64,000 nucleotides of DNA from NCBI RefSeq assembly GCF_037975245.1, contig NC_092571.1, positions 16,859,917 to 16,923,916 on the forward strand, in the 5' to 3' direction. The stretch comes from Apostichopus japonicus. Taxonomy: Eukaryota > Echinodermata > Holothuroidea > Aspidochirotida > Stichopodidae. The notes beneath the pieces are model-generated. The model was not told where the DNA came from. It worked only from the letters and a program-made list of their open reading frames with translations, and did not search any database. Below are positions 1 through 11,733 of this stretch, in pieces. Positions within the stretch are counted from its first letter, which is position 1, and each line of letters starts with the position of its first letter. Made by a program: the position numbers and the translations under genes.

Positions 1-554
1 TTTGAATTAGTTTCATAATGTGATGACATTTTAACATCCGACAACATGAATGATTGAAAAAAACACAAAAAGTAGATTATGGAAGTCATATAAGTTTCGT
101 ACACAATGATCTGAATTTCAACCGGTTTGGTAGCGAATTTGTGATTGTTTGACATTCAACCTTGGATGATTCCGACGGTTGAAACTTAATTTCTCTTCGA
201 CAGAAAATGTTTTAGCTGGACCTGAATGAATAGTCGAACATCTGCAGTCAGGGAGCTGACAGAACTAGCAGTGGATTCAGTCATATATCGTATTACAAGC
301 CAGTTATAGCATATTTATCACTAATATTTGTGTTGCTAAGGAACGGTGAATGGTGCCGTGGTTGGACGTGTGTATCGTGTACAGTCCTAGACCATGCATA
401 TAGGCTATACGTGCTTTTCCTATAAACAAACAAACTTGTATACCTGGCCCTGGTTATCCAATATATGCATAGTAAATGAACGATATTGGCTGCAACAAAG
501 CCGCATACACAATCCAGACTCTGAAGAAGAAAAAAGGGATGAAAATGTGTTTTA
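1..554. other. Intergenic, no gene seen
   Basis: AT-rich sequence. The short frames present have no recognisable composition or motifs. A short string near 211-225 (TTTAGCTGGACCTGA) matches the inside of the TTAA MITE family found at 14.7, 54.5 and 57.4 kb, so a small decayed copy is possible, but I cannot delimit it. Confidence 0.4.
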
Positions 555-558
555 TCAA

Positions 559-652
559 CTACGGTGGCTTAAAAGGGACATGGGGTAAACAAAAGTGTCC
601 CTTTTTACCCCAATTTCTTTTTCTTTCGTATGTCCCTATTAAGCCACCGTAG
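559..652. mobile_element. 94-bp palindromic MITE with TCAA duplication
   Basis: The ends CTACGGTGGCTTAAAAGGGA and its near-perfect inverse (through GCCACCGTAG at 652) form terminal inverted repeats of about 23 bp. Both sides are flanked by TCAA (555-558 and 653-656), which reads as a 4-bp target duplication. The interior also folds on itself (GGGACA...TGTCCC and GGGGTAAA...TTTACCCC). There is no coding capacity, so this is a non-autonomous element; the superfamily is not assigned. Confidence 0.6.
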
Positions 653-656
653 TCAA

Positions 657-2100
657 TCCTCTACAGAATACAACTTAATAGTGCAAACTGAAGAGAGTGA
701 AACATGTGATCGGGACTCCTTAAGGGTAAACATGAAACTGATATAAGGACAAGTCACGTTTATTTTAATACGTATTTCAATATTGTGTTTTGGGGCGTCT
801 TTTAATTTTAATGGGCCCCTTAAATCAAGCCACTGGAGTGATAAATCCAGTCCTGTTTGCGAAATATGTCGTCATCATTCCTATGACTCAATTCCCGACA
901 CGTTTTCTGATGACGTGTGGCGTTTAAATGTAGCCTTGCAGTTTCCTACTAAACATGAGTCGGTCTGAGAAAGAAAGCAGCCTTTAAGATGGAATTCAAT
1001 ATATATACAGACCAATTTTACTTAAACACCGACGGAGTTTTAAAGTGTTTGCACCGTAAGTTCCCTTTCAACAAAAATCGTGACCAACTCATTGAAGAAA
1101 AATCTGTATTGGATTAAAGTTAACCGATCTTTTGTCAATACAGCATAACAGCAAATTATTCTCAAACATTGTAAATTTAACAATCAGGCGTCTAAATATA
1201 TAACCTATCATCTGTATTGTTCTTCTCGCAAAACTGCTGCAAAGACCAACAATACGATTCTTGCGTATATAATACAATCTTGTTTAACTGCCTCTGTCGC
1301 AGTTCCTTGCCATTTTAAAGAGGCATGTTGTCATCAAAATGGAGAACGAAAAGTCATAATTAAGAGAGATAATATATAGTTACCTTCGTATGCGAAGTAA
1401 ACTTGTTGTCCCATGCTGTTGGTCATCACGTACTTATTTTTACAATCGATGCCAGTAAACGCTAAACGAAATGGATGAAACATGAAATAACCGAAAATTA
1501 TAGGAAATAAATGTAAATAAATATTGAAGATGTGGAAAGCAAGATCCTACCGATAATAGAACGGAAGAATTTTTTTTTTTTTGAAATCGTTTAGGTGTAA
1601 AGAGGTATATGCCATATCAGTTTCTCATGATCCACTCCATTTACAAGAAGAAGAAGAAGAAGTATAACCTTTCCTACACACTACACTCAGCCGCCCAACC
1701 CCCTTCTTGTACCCAGCACCAATGGCGTAGAGAGCTAGGTCGGGTCCCTGGGACAATCATTTTACTGGGTCCAGTTTTTTTGCAGTCTTCATGTTTACTT
1801 ATGCATGTTATCAAAGAATGGAAATGCATTATTCTTTACCCCCATATTTTCCCGGGCCCTTGTCAAGCACATAGATTAAATCACATGTCCATAAACCTTA
1901 GGCCCATAACCCAGAATCTTCTAGGAGGACAGGGCCACAATCTAACAGATCCCCGATTTTTCCAAATTTTCCGACGTGGAGAATAGTATACCCTCGCTCA
2001 TCAAAAAATTTTCGCCATCCGTTTAATCCGTCGGATTGAATGATATAAAAAACAAAACTCAAATTTTCGCAACAGTGTCTTATTGGGAAGGACAACAAAG
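657..2100. other. Intergenic, no gene seen
   Basis: No convincing exon on either strand. Short homopolymer runs occur, including a T run near 1570-1582 and an AAG run near 1645-1662. A 125-codon plus-strand frame from 1609 has no domain signature and no plausible splice context, so I treat it as chance. Confidence 0.4.
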
Positions 2101-2107
2101 AAATGTA

Positions 2108-2825
2108 GCCGGGGGGCGAATATTTTTTCCCCAAACTGAACTGACACTGAAATTATTTCCTCGATTCTGATTGGCTCTCAGCGAGCCAATATGTTTCCGT
2201 ATAGGTTTCCAACTAGTTAACAAGTCAAAAGACACTGATATATCGTCAAATGCCATTTTTGTGTACACTCACTGGCGCATGGCTGGCACACACTCGCTTC
2301 TTCACGACCACTGTATATTCAACTAGGCCTATATCATAATTCATTGACTGAATACATTTTGAATTTATGATTATAAAACTAAAAGTATCGCAACTCCGAA
2401 TGTACACAAACAACTCGTACATATGCACATCGGCTACATGTATACAATTACAAATGCACTGCGTATTATTGTGTTGTATACTATACACAGTAAAATAGGC
2501 TACATTACATGTGTTGTGTAGAGCGGAGTCAAGCGAGTAAACAAACGATCGAGGACTGCCTATATTGGGCGCAGTAGTTGGGAATAGTTGCTTCATTGTG
2601 TTAAGAACACTATATACTTTAGTTCATATATACCTACCAAAAGTTCTGGAAAGTTGCTAATGTGAATATCTTGAATTTGTTCGTGTTGATCATACTGATA
2701 TCGACAGAGTATGGAGAGATCCATGTTGAATACTAAAGTATATCACTTACTCGCTGAGAGCCAATCAGAATCGAGGAAATAATTTCAGCGTCAGTTCAGT
2801 TTGGGAAGAAAAATATTCGCAGCCG
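2108..2825. mobile_element. Foldback-type element with ~75-bp inverted ends
   Basis: The segment 2108-2185 (starting GCCGGGGGGCGAATATT) recurs in reverse complement at 2751-2825 (ending AATATTCGCAGCC) with only a few mismatches, giving inverted repeats of about 75 bp around a 565-bp interior. Both arms carry the same stretch that includes TGATTGGCTCTCAGCGAG. The interior frames show no transposase motif. The arrangement fits a non-autonomous foldback element or a long-TIR MITE; target duplications are not clear. Confidence 0.6.
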
Positions 2826-3469
2826 GAGGGGGGGGGGGTTATGGGGTGAGGTGTGGTGGGGAGGCCGCGCTGGGTAGAGATACGGTTTAAGTGGCTAGCA
2901 GGTCAGTCAAGTGTTGAGATATTTCAGTGACATTTTATTTAATATCGATACCTTTTGTTCTCATTTTTTTTTCATTTCCGATTTAGAAATTTCTCACCAA
3001 TTTTTATGAAACCCACTAACAAGTAACCGGCACATCTCTGATATCTTTCCTTTTTTTTATAACGGTGAATTTCGATAACGCTGCTGACTTATCTATTTAA
3101 TGCTATATGTACATCCTCATTCTTTATGGTATTATCAATCATTTAAAGCCATTAATCTGTGGGCTATGTAAACAAGATGCTTTAAATGTGTACACAATCC
3201 GTCCTAAGCCGTGAACACTCACCATCGAACTAGCTTTTTTATTACGGTGTACGTCATTGTAAATAAATGGATATAGTTAATCACCATAGTTGGTCATTAA
3301 GTTGGCATGGTAACGTTGTAAATTCTTGTAAATTGTACACAGTGACTTGGGAAACCATTGAAGATCTCTACTGTTGGTATTTTAACTTTGCTTCGGTATA
3401 CTATGCCGGCCACTGAATTATAGAAACTTACAGACTAAAGTTTCCGGCATTATAACTTGGCAGTCGTGT
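2826..3469. other. Intergenic, no gene seen
   Basis: A short G-rich tract (about 2827-2875) is followed by ordinary AT-rich sequence. No exon, RNA gene or clear repeat boundary is visible. Confidence 0.4.
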
Positions 3470-3576
3470 ATGGTAGGCCGTGTGGGACAAATATAGCCTA
3501 CCATATTATATACGCGTATATATTCGAATTAATACGCGTATATAATATGGTATTTTTGTCTCAAAGGGCCTGCCAT
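3470..3576. mobile_element. 107-bp imperfect palindrome flanked by TA
   Basis: The core arms 3500-3519 (ACCATATTATATACGCGTAT) and 3532-3551 are exact inverse complements around a 12-nt loop. Outside them the pairing continues to TGGTAGGCC at 3471 and GGCCTGCCA at 3575, broken by a 4-nt insertion on the left arm. TA sits immediately outside both ends (3469-3470 and 3576-3577), as expected of TA-targeting (Tc1/mariner-like) MITEs. Confidence 0.55.
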
Positions 3577-5080
3577 AATCGAGCACCATTAACGTGTGAG
3601 CAGGTTAAAAGTATTCAATAGCATTGTTGCTGGGCGGTTTTGTAAGAAGCAACTGTAGGGTGTGGCACCACAAATAATTGTTCCCATTGACTAACACACT
3701 AAACTCGTCACTTTCCAAGGCCGATAGAGCATAGATAGAAGTTTTCAACTGACATGTCCTACCCACCATATGATATGGTAGCTGATGGCTTGGGCTATCA
3801 CAGCACATTCAACTTTTGCCACCATGCATGACCGATTAACTTTGGAGCTTGAAGACTTAAAAGTTTAGCATAGTGCTCCCCAACCCATCTGCCAGCTCTC
3901 TCGCTGCGGAATCTTCTAGTTTCACCCAAGATTTTCTAAAATACCTCAAATCAACTTCAATCCTCCAGATTTTTAGACCATCAGTAGTTTACTTCATCCT
4001 CTTAAACATCCAAGCATCAGAAAAATGATGATGACTCAGAAAATGCCAATAAAGTTAATACAGTAGGTCACATTAGAGATCATTACCGACAATGGTTAAC
4101 CTCGCAGGCGGACATGCAGTACTCTCTAGTTGTGGTGTGATACCTTTAGGCTTTACAACTGTTTACACTTGACTGAAAACACTTGTACCCGTGTCCGCTA
4201 TTACAGCCTGGCAGCTTTTTGAGTTTAGTCAGAATTTCTTTTTCATATAGTGAACATTTTTTTATTTAGTTGAATTCTATTTTTGTAGACTATTTCTTCA
4301 ATTTTCAACGTATACATATAGACAGAATCAACTTGACGTTAAGATCTGTTTTTGAAAAACGTTATACGACGTATATATAACACATACGCTACCATTTGTA
4401 TGGCACGTTACATGGCAAGCAGGGGGTGGTCATGATCAGGGTTGGTAAATCATCGCAAACCGTTCGATTTAAAGTCATATCAATTTCAGAAAAAGCCCCC
4501 CCCCCCACCCCCTTCCCGTACAAAAATCTTTTTCGGAAAGAATTTGGCCACTGACCGGCGAACCCAAAGACTTTTCTGTGAACGGTCAAAACCCAATCAG
4601 ATGTAGGTTATCGGTTTTTTTAAATGTTTTCAGGAGAGTAAATAACATTAGATATGAAAATTGAATGTACTGCATAATACCCTTTAATGTTTTTTCGCTT
4701 GTTGTGACAACGTTAATGTTGGGCGTTAAGCAAAATTACTTTTGCAAGTAGACAAGTTAAGGAAATAAAGAAGCCAGATTGAATAATTCAATATACCAAC
4801 CCTAATTATGATATCTGAATATTATCAATCATGGCAAGTTACAAGACAAACCGTGGATATCATGCTAAGACATCATTCAGTTTAGTCATGTTTGTACTCA
4901 GTTTAGTACCATACACACTCATACACTTATAGCTATACAGATGGCACCATAATCACAAACGTTTGAATTTATTTTGTTTTATATATCTCCAAATTACATT
5001 TGCTTCCTAATTTGAATCATAGACTCCATGTTTGAATGTACGCCCAATTCAATATTAAATAAAACAGTGATAATTTTGAG
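3577..5080. other. Intergenic or intron, no gene seen
   Basis: If the scramblase exon at 5122-5275 is real, this stretch is its downstream intron on the minus strand. I looked for further scramblase exons (the acylation/Cys-rich region and the Ca-binding segment) on the minus strand and did not recognise any. A C run occurs at about 4497-4510. Confidence 0.35.
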
Positions 5081-5121
5081 GAACTATGACTCTCGTCCAA
5101 GAAATGTGAAAGCCGACAAAC

Positions 5122-5275
5122 CTTCAAATAATTCTACTTTCTGTTTGACAAGAATCTGGTCGATGACGGTTAAATATTCCAATCCAGGTGGACAACCAGA
5201 TACTTGTGGTTTTGGCATCCATTCCTTGTCCCCTTTCCCGGGCTGTTCAACAATAGCAGTTGTGTCGGATGCCAT
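5122..5275 (-). CDS. Phospholipid scramblase, N-terminal coding exon (partial)
   Basis: Scramblases are Ca-activated membrane proteins linked to bilayer phospholipid redistribution. Reading on the minus strand from the ATG at 5275 gives about 51 codons. The last half contains CPPGLEYLT (about residues 28-36), then a VIDQILVKQKVELFE-like segment. This is the conserved start of the scramblase domain, preceded by a short Pro/Gly/Lys-containing N-tail. A 3' splice site (TATTTTATCCAG) lies just upstream at 5305-5307, so the exon carries about 29 nt of leader. I place the donor at GAAG/GTTTGT (5122/5121, phase 1), because family similarity stops there and a stop codon follows about 12 codons on. 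The remaining exons, including the Cys-rich palmitoylation motif, the Ca site and the C-terminal TM helix, are not seen and may lie beyond the left edge. Family assignment is firm; gene completeness is unknown. Confidence 0.75.
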
Positions 5276-5309
5276 TTTGCGTTTGTCTGTCTGTCTGTCG
5301 TTCACTGGA

Positions 5310-6449
5310 TAAAATAACAGACTACTAGAATTGATTATTTAGGAGGTATACAATAATCTCTAGGAGATCATTTCTCTTAATTTCTTAATGAAACTTTTAA
5401 AAAGAGGGTATGGAAATAATTGAATGAGTATGCTTTTTCAAGTCCATCGAACTTATATTTTAATTCCAGAAATTTGATCCCAAAATTCTGGCCGGAATTC
5501 GTGTAAAGTAAACATCAAAACACCAAAACATATTGCAGCCATTCATGCTCTGAGACCAATCATAACATTACACATTTGATATAATAATACAGTACTAATA
5601 TGGCCATCGCACTTTGTATTTTTTAATATATGTTCTAGTAGAGTACCTTGGATTTTTATTCTGTCTAAAAAATGGTCACTGAACTTTTTATATGTCACAT
5701 GCATTTATCGTACCGCACCTTTTAACTCCAGAAATTTGATCCAAGTAAAACCTCAAAACGCAAAAACTTGTTGTTGTAATGCACACAATTATATGAGATC
5801 TCTGGTTAACATGAAAAATTTCTTACAATAGGCCTTCATTAAACTGGCGTTTACAAAACAGTGGTTTGCTGTTTGAGAAGGTATGAAAACAAAAATCTGC
5901 ATTTATGATAAACAACGTTTGGCCGCTGCAGAGAACCCTAACACGAGTATTAATTATTAATACATGTTTGCTAAACATAGCAATAAACTTTAAATTTACA
6001 ATCTGATATCTATAACAAACTTTCTTTTCCCTAAACCAAAACAAAAAATATATAAAATAATCGATACAAATAGAGTATGAATAAAGATAAAATGTTACCT
6101 TTAAGTTTTACACAACTCCTCGGTTGACGAAGGCTTTAACAAATCAGGAGACAGACTGCACAATTTTCAGATGAATGAATGAAAAACAGTCAAAGCTCTT
6201 TTTTTAGGTATGACCAGATTTGCTATGCAACGTTATTTGTTGAGTGGTCACGAGAACACACATTCCAAAGTCCAGATGCGCCACCTTGCCTTGTAACTCG
6301 AAATAACTCTTTTTATTTTACGCATCAGAGCGAAAAACAAACCCATCGTTACGTAACCGCTGTAACCACAAGGCTGAATATCTGTAAGCGTTTGGTAAAC
6401 ACAGGGAATAGAAATACAAAGACGACGTGAAAAAAAGTATTCTTGGTAC
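5310..6449. other. Intergenic, upstream of the scramblase exon
   Basis: No exon recognised. Two related stretches (about 5460-5545 and 5717-5780) both contain a CCAGAAATTTGATCC word followed by similar A-rich text, which suggests an old local duplication. A leader exon and promoter for the scramblase gene might lie here on the minus strand, but I could not identify them. Confidence 0.35.
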
Positions 6450-6595
6450 TATGGAACGCGAAAAGGGCACCATATTTCGTTGTCTAAACTACGTTATTGC
6501 TGCTGTTTTATCATGTTGTTGCTCAAACTTACGTCGTTGTCTAAACTTACGTTAAACTTAACGACAAAATAAGTTTGCCCTTTTCGCGTTCCATA
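6450..6595. mobile_element. 146-bp MITE with 20-bp inverted ends
   Basis: TATGGAACGCGAAAAGGGCA at 6450-6469 is repeated exactly in inverse at 6576-6595. Between the arms are two direct copies of a TTGTCTAAACTTACG-like word. It is too short to encode anything. Structure supports a non-autonomous DNA element; superfamily and target duplication are uncertain. Confidence 0.55.
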
Positions 6596-7715
6596 TGGTT
6601 CATTATTATTGATCTGGATCGGAGGGACAGCTGGGGAGGGCGATGGAGGACTATGAAAGGGGGACGAGGGAGGGGCGATGTGGGGCTGGGGGAGGGAGGT
6701 TGACATGTGGACGGAATGTGCCTGCAGCAGTCATCCATTTCATCAAATAATTAGGAAATGAGCACCAGTGTACAATCTGTGCATGCAATGTTGTGCATAA
6801 GGTTGTCCATATTTCCAAATGGTAAAAATACCACAATATTTTCCTTTGTCAGAAAGCTATTTTTAATTTGGGAAATTTCAAAATGGATGGCGACTGAGTT
6901 TTGAGAAACATTTGCACTTGGTATCGTGTTGTATGGTTTTGTATCGTGTTGTCTAGGATCGCCACGAGTGAAAAATTGATGTAGGTAAATGCTACGTGGG
7001 TGCATGGGTGGGTGGGTCGGAGATCATTTTCTCTGTGGAAATTTCGTTGTTTATGCATTGGTTAAACGCAACTTCTCCGAACATTACTAATGAAATACAT
7101 TAACCCGAGTCATGTTCAAGAACAAATTATTCCATGTATTGTTATCAAAATGAGAAAGTTAACATTAAGAAGCAGAAAAGGGACTGAGAACAAGAAGCAA
7201 GAAAAAAAAAAGTACATGGATGTTTAAAAATAGTCCTCTATATACATTTTCAGTTGTATTCGTTATACGGCTTAAAGAGGTTAACATAAGAATTTTAGCT
7301 ACAATAGAGCACGGTGAATTGCTATTACACTACCTCGTAGCATATCATACAATTAACCATTTACAGACGTGATCAAGAGATTATATAAATCTTAGCACGA
7401 ATTTAGGGATAAACAAACAAATAAATAAACAGATATACGCAACTAAAATCAACAGAGCGTTCATGACGAGCCAGTTGTACATAATGAATCATTTACCGTT
7501 TAGGCTACAAAGTGTGGGTGGAAGTTATTGATACTGTCCTTATAAAATATTAACTCAAATACAATAAACGCCACACCTCGTATTAGCACCATCAAGCACC
7601 CTCGTAATCCTTATGTACTCTTTTGACTACTCAATCAATCACCCACCCCATCCACGAACCTAGTTAGGCCCACCCCTAAAGAAGATGTTCTCGATTAATT
7701 TTCTGCGAGGGCCTG
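6596..7715. other. Intergenic, no gene seen
   Basis: Contains a purine-rich tract (about 6615-6715, GGGAGGG-type). Its minus-strand Pro/Ser-rich frames are compositional artefacts. Nothing else supported. Confidence 0.4.
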
Positions 7716-7746
7716 CAACCAAGGTTCCTGAGAGGAACCTTGGTTG
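7716..7746. repeat. Perfect 13-bp hairpin
   Basis: CAACCAAGGTTCC (7716-7728), a TGAGA loop, then GGAACCTTGGTTG (7734-7746) form a perfect 13-bp stem. No surrounding gene or terminator context is apparent. Confidence 0.5.
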
Positions 7747-7841
7747 GAGGATAGACCCAGAGAGAACCAAACTCTCACTATATACCTAGAATCAGCCATG
7801 GTCAGGACCGGTAAGGTGATCAAGCATAATATCTCTATGTC

Positions 7842-7870
7842 CTGATATATATATATATATAAATATATAA

Positions 7871-7963
<93 letters not shown>
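7842..7963. repeat. (TA)n microsatellite
   Basis: About 120 bp of TA with a few interruptions (ATAAATA). The minus-strand frame of alternating Ile/Tyr over it is an artefact. Confidence 0.95.
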
Positions 7964-7964
<1 letters not shown>

Positions 7965-10120
7965 TACTATTGCATATGTATGCAATAGTAGAACCGTGTC
8001 GTGCATGTGATAAATAACTGAATTATGAAACAGACACATTGTTCTTGAAACAGGCACAGGCCGCATGAAGTTGGTGTACGCATGATAGTACGTCGTGAAG
8101 ATAAAGAGCTGATCTGATCTTGAAGTTTCCAATTAAATATTTGTTCATCTCTTGTTTTTTATTCATTACAATATTACACTATGAACTTGATCTTTTACGA
8201 AGCACTTTTATGCGTATTATAGTATAATAATGACTCAGATCGTGTCTCGAAATGTTGGAGGTTCGTGGAAAACTCTGACATCCACATGGGGTTCGCGGGG
8301 GGATAAAATTAGGAAAACCCTGATCTACAAGGTTATCTCTTCTGTTCATAAACGTTTCGACTGACAATAACACTGGGAACTTTGAGATACTGTCGTGACG
8401 TCGTCTAATGTCGATGAACTTTAGACAACACCAAAAACGCACATCAGAAACCCGGTATGACTTTAGTACAAAATGTACCAGTGTATGAATTCCTTTATAT
8501 CTTCATGATTACATACGAAAATAGCCTCGAATTGTGAAAGAGACCAAACGCAGTACGTAGAACGATGTGATATCCATATCTTAAAGTAGATCGTCTTTAT
8601 ATGGAACAGATTTATGCTTCTCAATTCAGATAACTGAACTTGGAGGAGAACTTTGTCTTGGTTAATGTTTTACCTTTGTTCCTGAAGTATAAAACCAATA
8701 TCTTCTCTTGAAAAGTCAACATGTGCACGCCAATCAGCTGACTAGTTTCAGAAGCGGTGGCCAAACAACAAGTCAACCGCAGCAGTTATAAGATGCAACT
8801 GCGAAAACTTGGCGGCGAGTATTGCAGTAATGTTTCGAAGGAGAACTATGGGAAACGCAAAACGAGAGGATTATATGTTATTAGTATTTGTGAGTATAAA
8901 TGGGTCTAGATATACAAAGTTAAGTTATAACAAGGTAATAAAAGACAAGAAAAGAAAAGAAAAAGGCATAAAGTTCTAACACTTGAGTAGTAGTATATAT
9001 AGGAGGAACAGTTCGCACCTTCTTTGAGGCGGGTAAATGAGGTGGGCCAATGAGGTGAATGAGAAAGAGGAGGAGGGAACGGCGCCGTCATAGACGGTGT
9101 GATTACGTCAGGCTATTTGTTGTCACTGGTATGAGTGTTGAAAAATATGTGAGGGTTTCTCCCTGATGATGTAACGGCAAGTTCGAACATGTTTATCTCA
9201 TGTGTAATACATATATCGGTATAAATGTTCAGCAGGACCCAAACTTGTTGGAGATTTTCTTCTTGGGTATAACGTTACGGTGAAGTAGCGGTTGACTCAC
9301 TTAAGACGCAGCGGCTCATTTCATATATAATCATATATGATACTTTTACAAGTATACTTTTATAAATATATAAATACTTTGGCCTACATACATACTTTTA
9401 TAAATACATAATAAAAACCTATATGTACTGTCACACTTTGTATTATATATGTTTTATATACATATTATCAAAATCAATGACTGACTCAAATGGGGGCGCT
9501 ACATACTTTCACCACACTTACCCACCACAGAAGGGGTGCGAACGGTGCATGCATACTACACCACTCACTTCAGCCAATTAAGGGCGTGCCCTATTTGTAA
9601 AGAACAAGGAAATTTGGCCGAGAATTGGATTCAAGCCAGTGACCTCCGGAATAGCATACAAAATCTAAGCTCTACCAAGTAAAACATCCCAGCTTTAGTT
9701 GGTGGCGATCCTAATCTTTTTGCTCTGCTATTCCCTTCTATAGACGAAATATTTCTTTGCAATTTGTAATTTATTTTATGATTCTTTTTCAGGGATTTGG
9801 GGCAATTCCTTTGGTAAGGGTCATTTATGGTAATGGTGGGTGTACACCTACGTATTATTTGTCTCTTGTGTTTCTGTGAGTGGCGATGAACAGATGGTTG
9901 GGGTGGTATGCAGTGGGGAAGGAGTGGAGGTTAAAAGTGCCTCCTTTCACTGTCAATTCGGCGAATTTATAGGCCACTACGAATTATAGTCTACATCTAG
10001 ATTGTCAGTTTGTTTTTCCCAAGCTGTATTATACGGCCGACTCCGTCACCTTATTATTTAGTGGCGCCCTTCTCTTTTCCGTAGACCCTACATGCTCCGA
10101 ACAGATAGAGTGCATGGGGT
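7964..10120. other. Intergenic, no gene seen
   Basis: AT-rich sequence with no exon-like frame on either strand. Near 9625-9690 a GATTCAAGCCAGTGACC-type string resembles an inverted tRNA B-box region, so an old SINE fragment is possible, but no A box could be paired with it. Confidence 0.35.
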
Positions 10121-10130
10121 TGGACAGAGC

Positions 10131-10161
10131 AGGGAGTTGTTATGTTCCATAACAACTCCCT
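10131..10161. repeat. 14-bp hairpin with a third direct copy
   Basis: AGGGAGTTGTTATG (10131-10144), loop TTC, then CATAACAACTCCCT (10148-10161). A further AGGGAGTTGTTAC copy follows at about 10181-10193, with the surrounding GGACAGAG/GGACCAGGG words also duplicated. Looks like a small rearranged duplication. Confidence 0.5.
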
Positions 10162-10361
10162 GGACAGAGTGAGATGGACCAGGGAGTTGTTACAGAACCA
10201 TAAAAATTCGCTGGATGGACAGCCAACCGAGGTGTAAATAGAGGGCGGGCTGGTAGATATTCGAGATTTTGAGTATATACCATAGAAAGTATATAAACCA
10301 TAAAAAGTATATACTGAAAATAGATACCCACGGTCTTGAACAAGACTACTAGGCATAGAGG

Positions 10362-10440
10362 TAGCATACGCCCATTAATGGCCCATTGACTTACATACTG
10401 AATCACAAAAGTAATGTGGTCTCTAAGTCTAGATAGAAGT
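10362..10440 (+). repeat. Dispersed repeat, copy 1
   Basis: This 79-bp stretch (starting TAGCATACGCCCATTAATGG, ending TAGATAGAAGT) recurs in reverse complement at 18468-18547 with roughly 85% identity by eye. Function unknown; probably part of an interspersed element. Confidence 0.55.
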
Positions 10441-10779
10441 ACGCATCACGTGCATGGCAAAGAACATTATGTTTCAGTGAACATTGGACAGGTTTTTGAA
10501 AAGTCAACAATTATTGTCTACTCCAATGTGTGCATATAGTCTATGTTCATGATCTTAGATCTAGATCATGTTAAGGTGACATTACTTAATAACAATGTTC
10601 ACATATACAGCTGAACTTGAATAATCCATAGAATTAGGGTGCAAGCGTAAGTCGGATGATTGTTGGTATACTGGTCGTCGTATCAATTGCTTTACCACTA
10701 ACTGATTGACGAGAAGAGGAATATTCGTGAAGAAGTTTTCACATATTGTGAACCAAAGGTAAGCACATCACACTTAGAT

Positions 10780-10890
10780 AAGTGTGAGTATAGCACTGAT
10801 GGATTTAATTCCAAAATTAGCCATGACTATACAGGAAGCGGATTAAGGAGTACAGAATAGGAAAAACGGATTAGATAAGTTTGTGGAACT
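10780..10890 (+). repeat. Dispersed repeat shared with 39.8 kb
   Basis: The text around GCACTGATGGATTTAATTCC, then ACAGGAAGCGGATTAAGGAGTA, recurs at about 39765-39875 in the same orientation with moderate divergence (GCACTGATGGAATTAATACC, then ACAGGCAGCGGACAATGGAGTA). This indicates an old interspersed repeat of unknown class. Confidence 0.5.
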
Positions 10891-11190
10891 GGTAGTTGTT
10901 TAGGGGTCCCAAGTCTTTGTTTAGGCCGGTGATTTGAGACTTAATAAGAAAGATCTATAAGTGAGTTCTTTCCGTTTAATTTTAGTTACAGATTTGAAGT
11001 TACAGAATGTCTATGAGAGATTGTAATATTCGAAACGGGAATCTTGCAAAATAATCAAGAATAGTTTTGGTGATTATTAAATCCAAGTTGAACGTAATTA
11101 CCCTCTTTAAGAGGAACACAGTGGACTATTGAATGGCACTGCTAGAATCACAAGACATGGTCTTAGACCATATAATAGCGAACATTGAGA

Positions 11191-11713
<523 letters not shown>

Positions 11714-11733
11714 CTGATTCAGATATAAAAATT

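Noticed and set aside
394-588. 64-codon plus-strand frame
   Set aside because: It runs into the 94-bp MITE and has no recognisable features.
1609-1986. 125-codon plus-strand frame
   Set aside because: No domain, no splice context, biased by an AAG run at its start.
7695-8132. 145-codon minus-strand frame rich in Ile-Tyr
   Set aside because: It is carried by the (TA)n tract. The same pattern appears on both strands of every TA array (11.2, 26.8, 31.4 and 36.8 kb).
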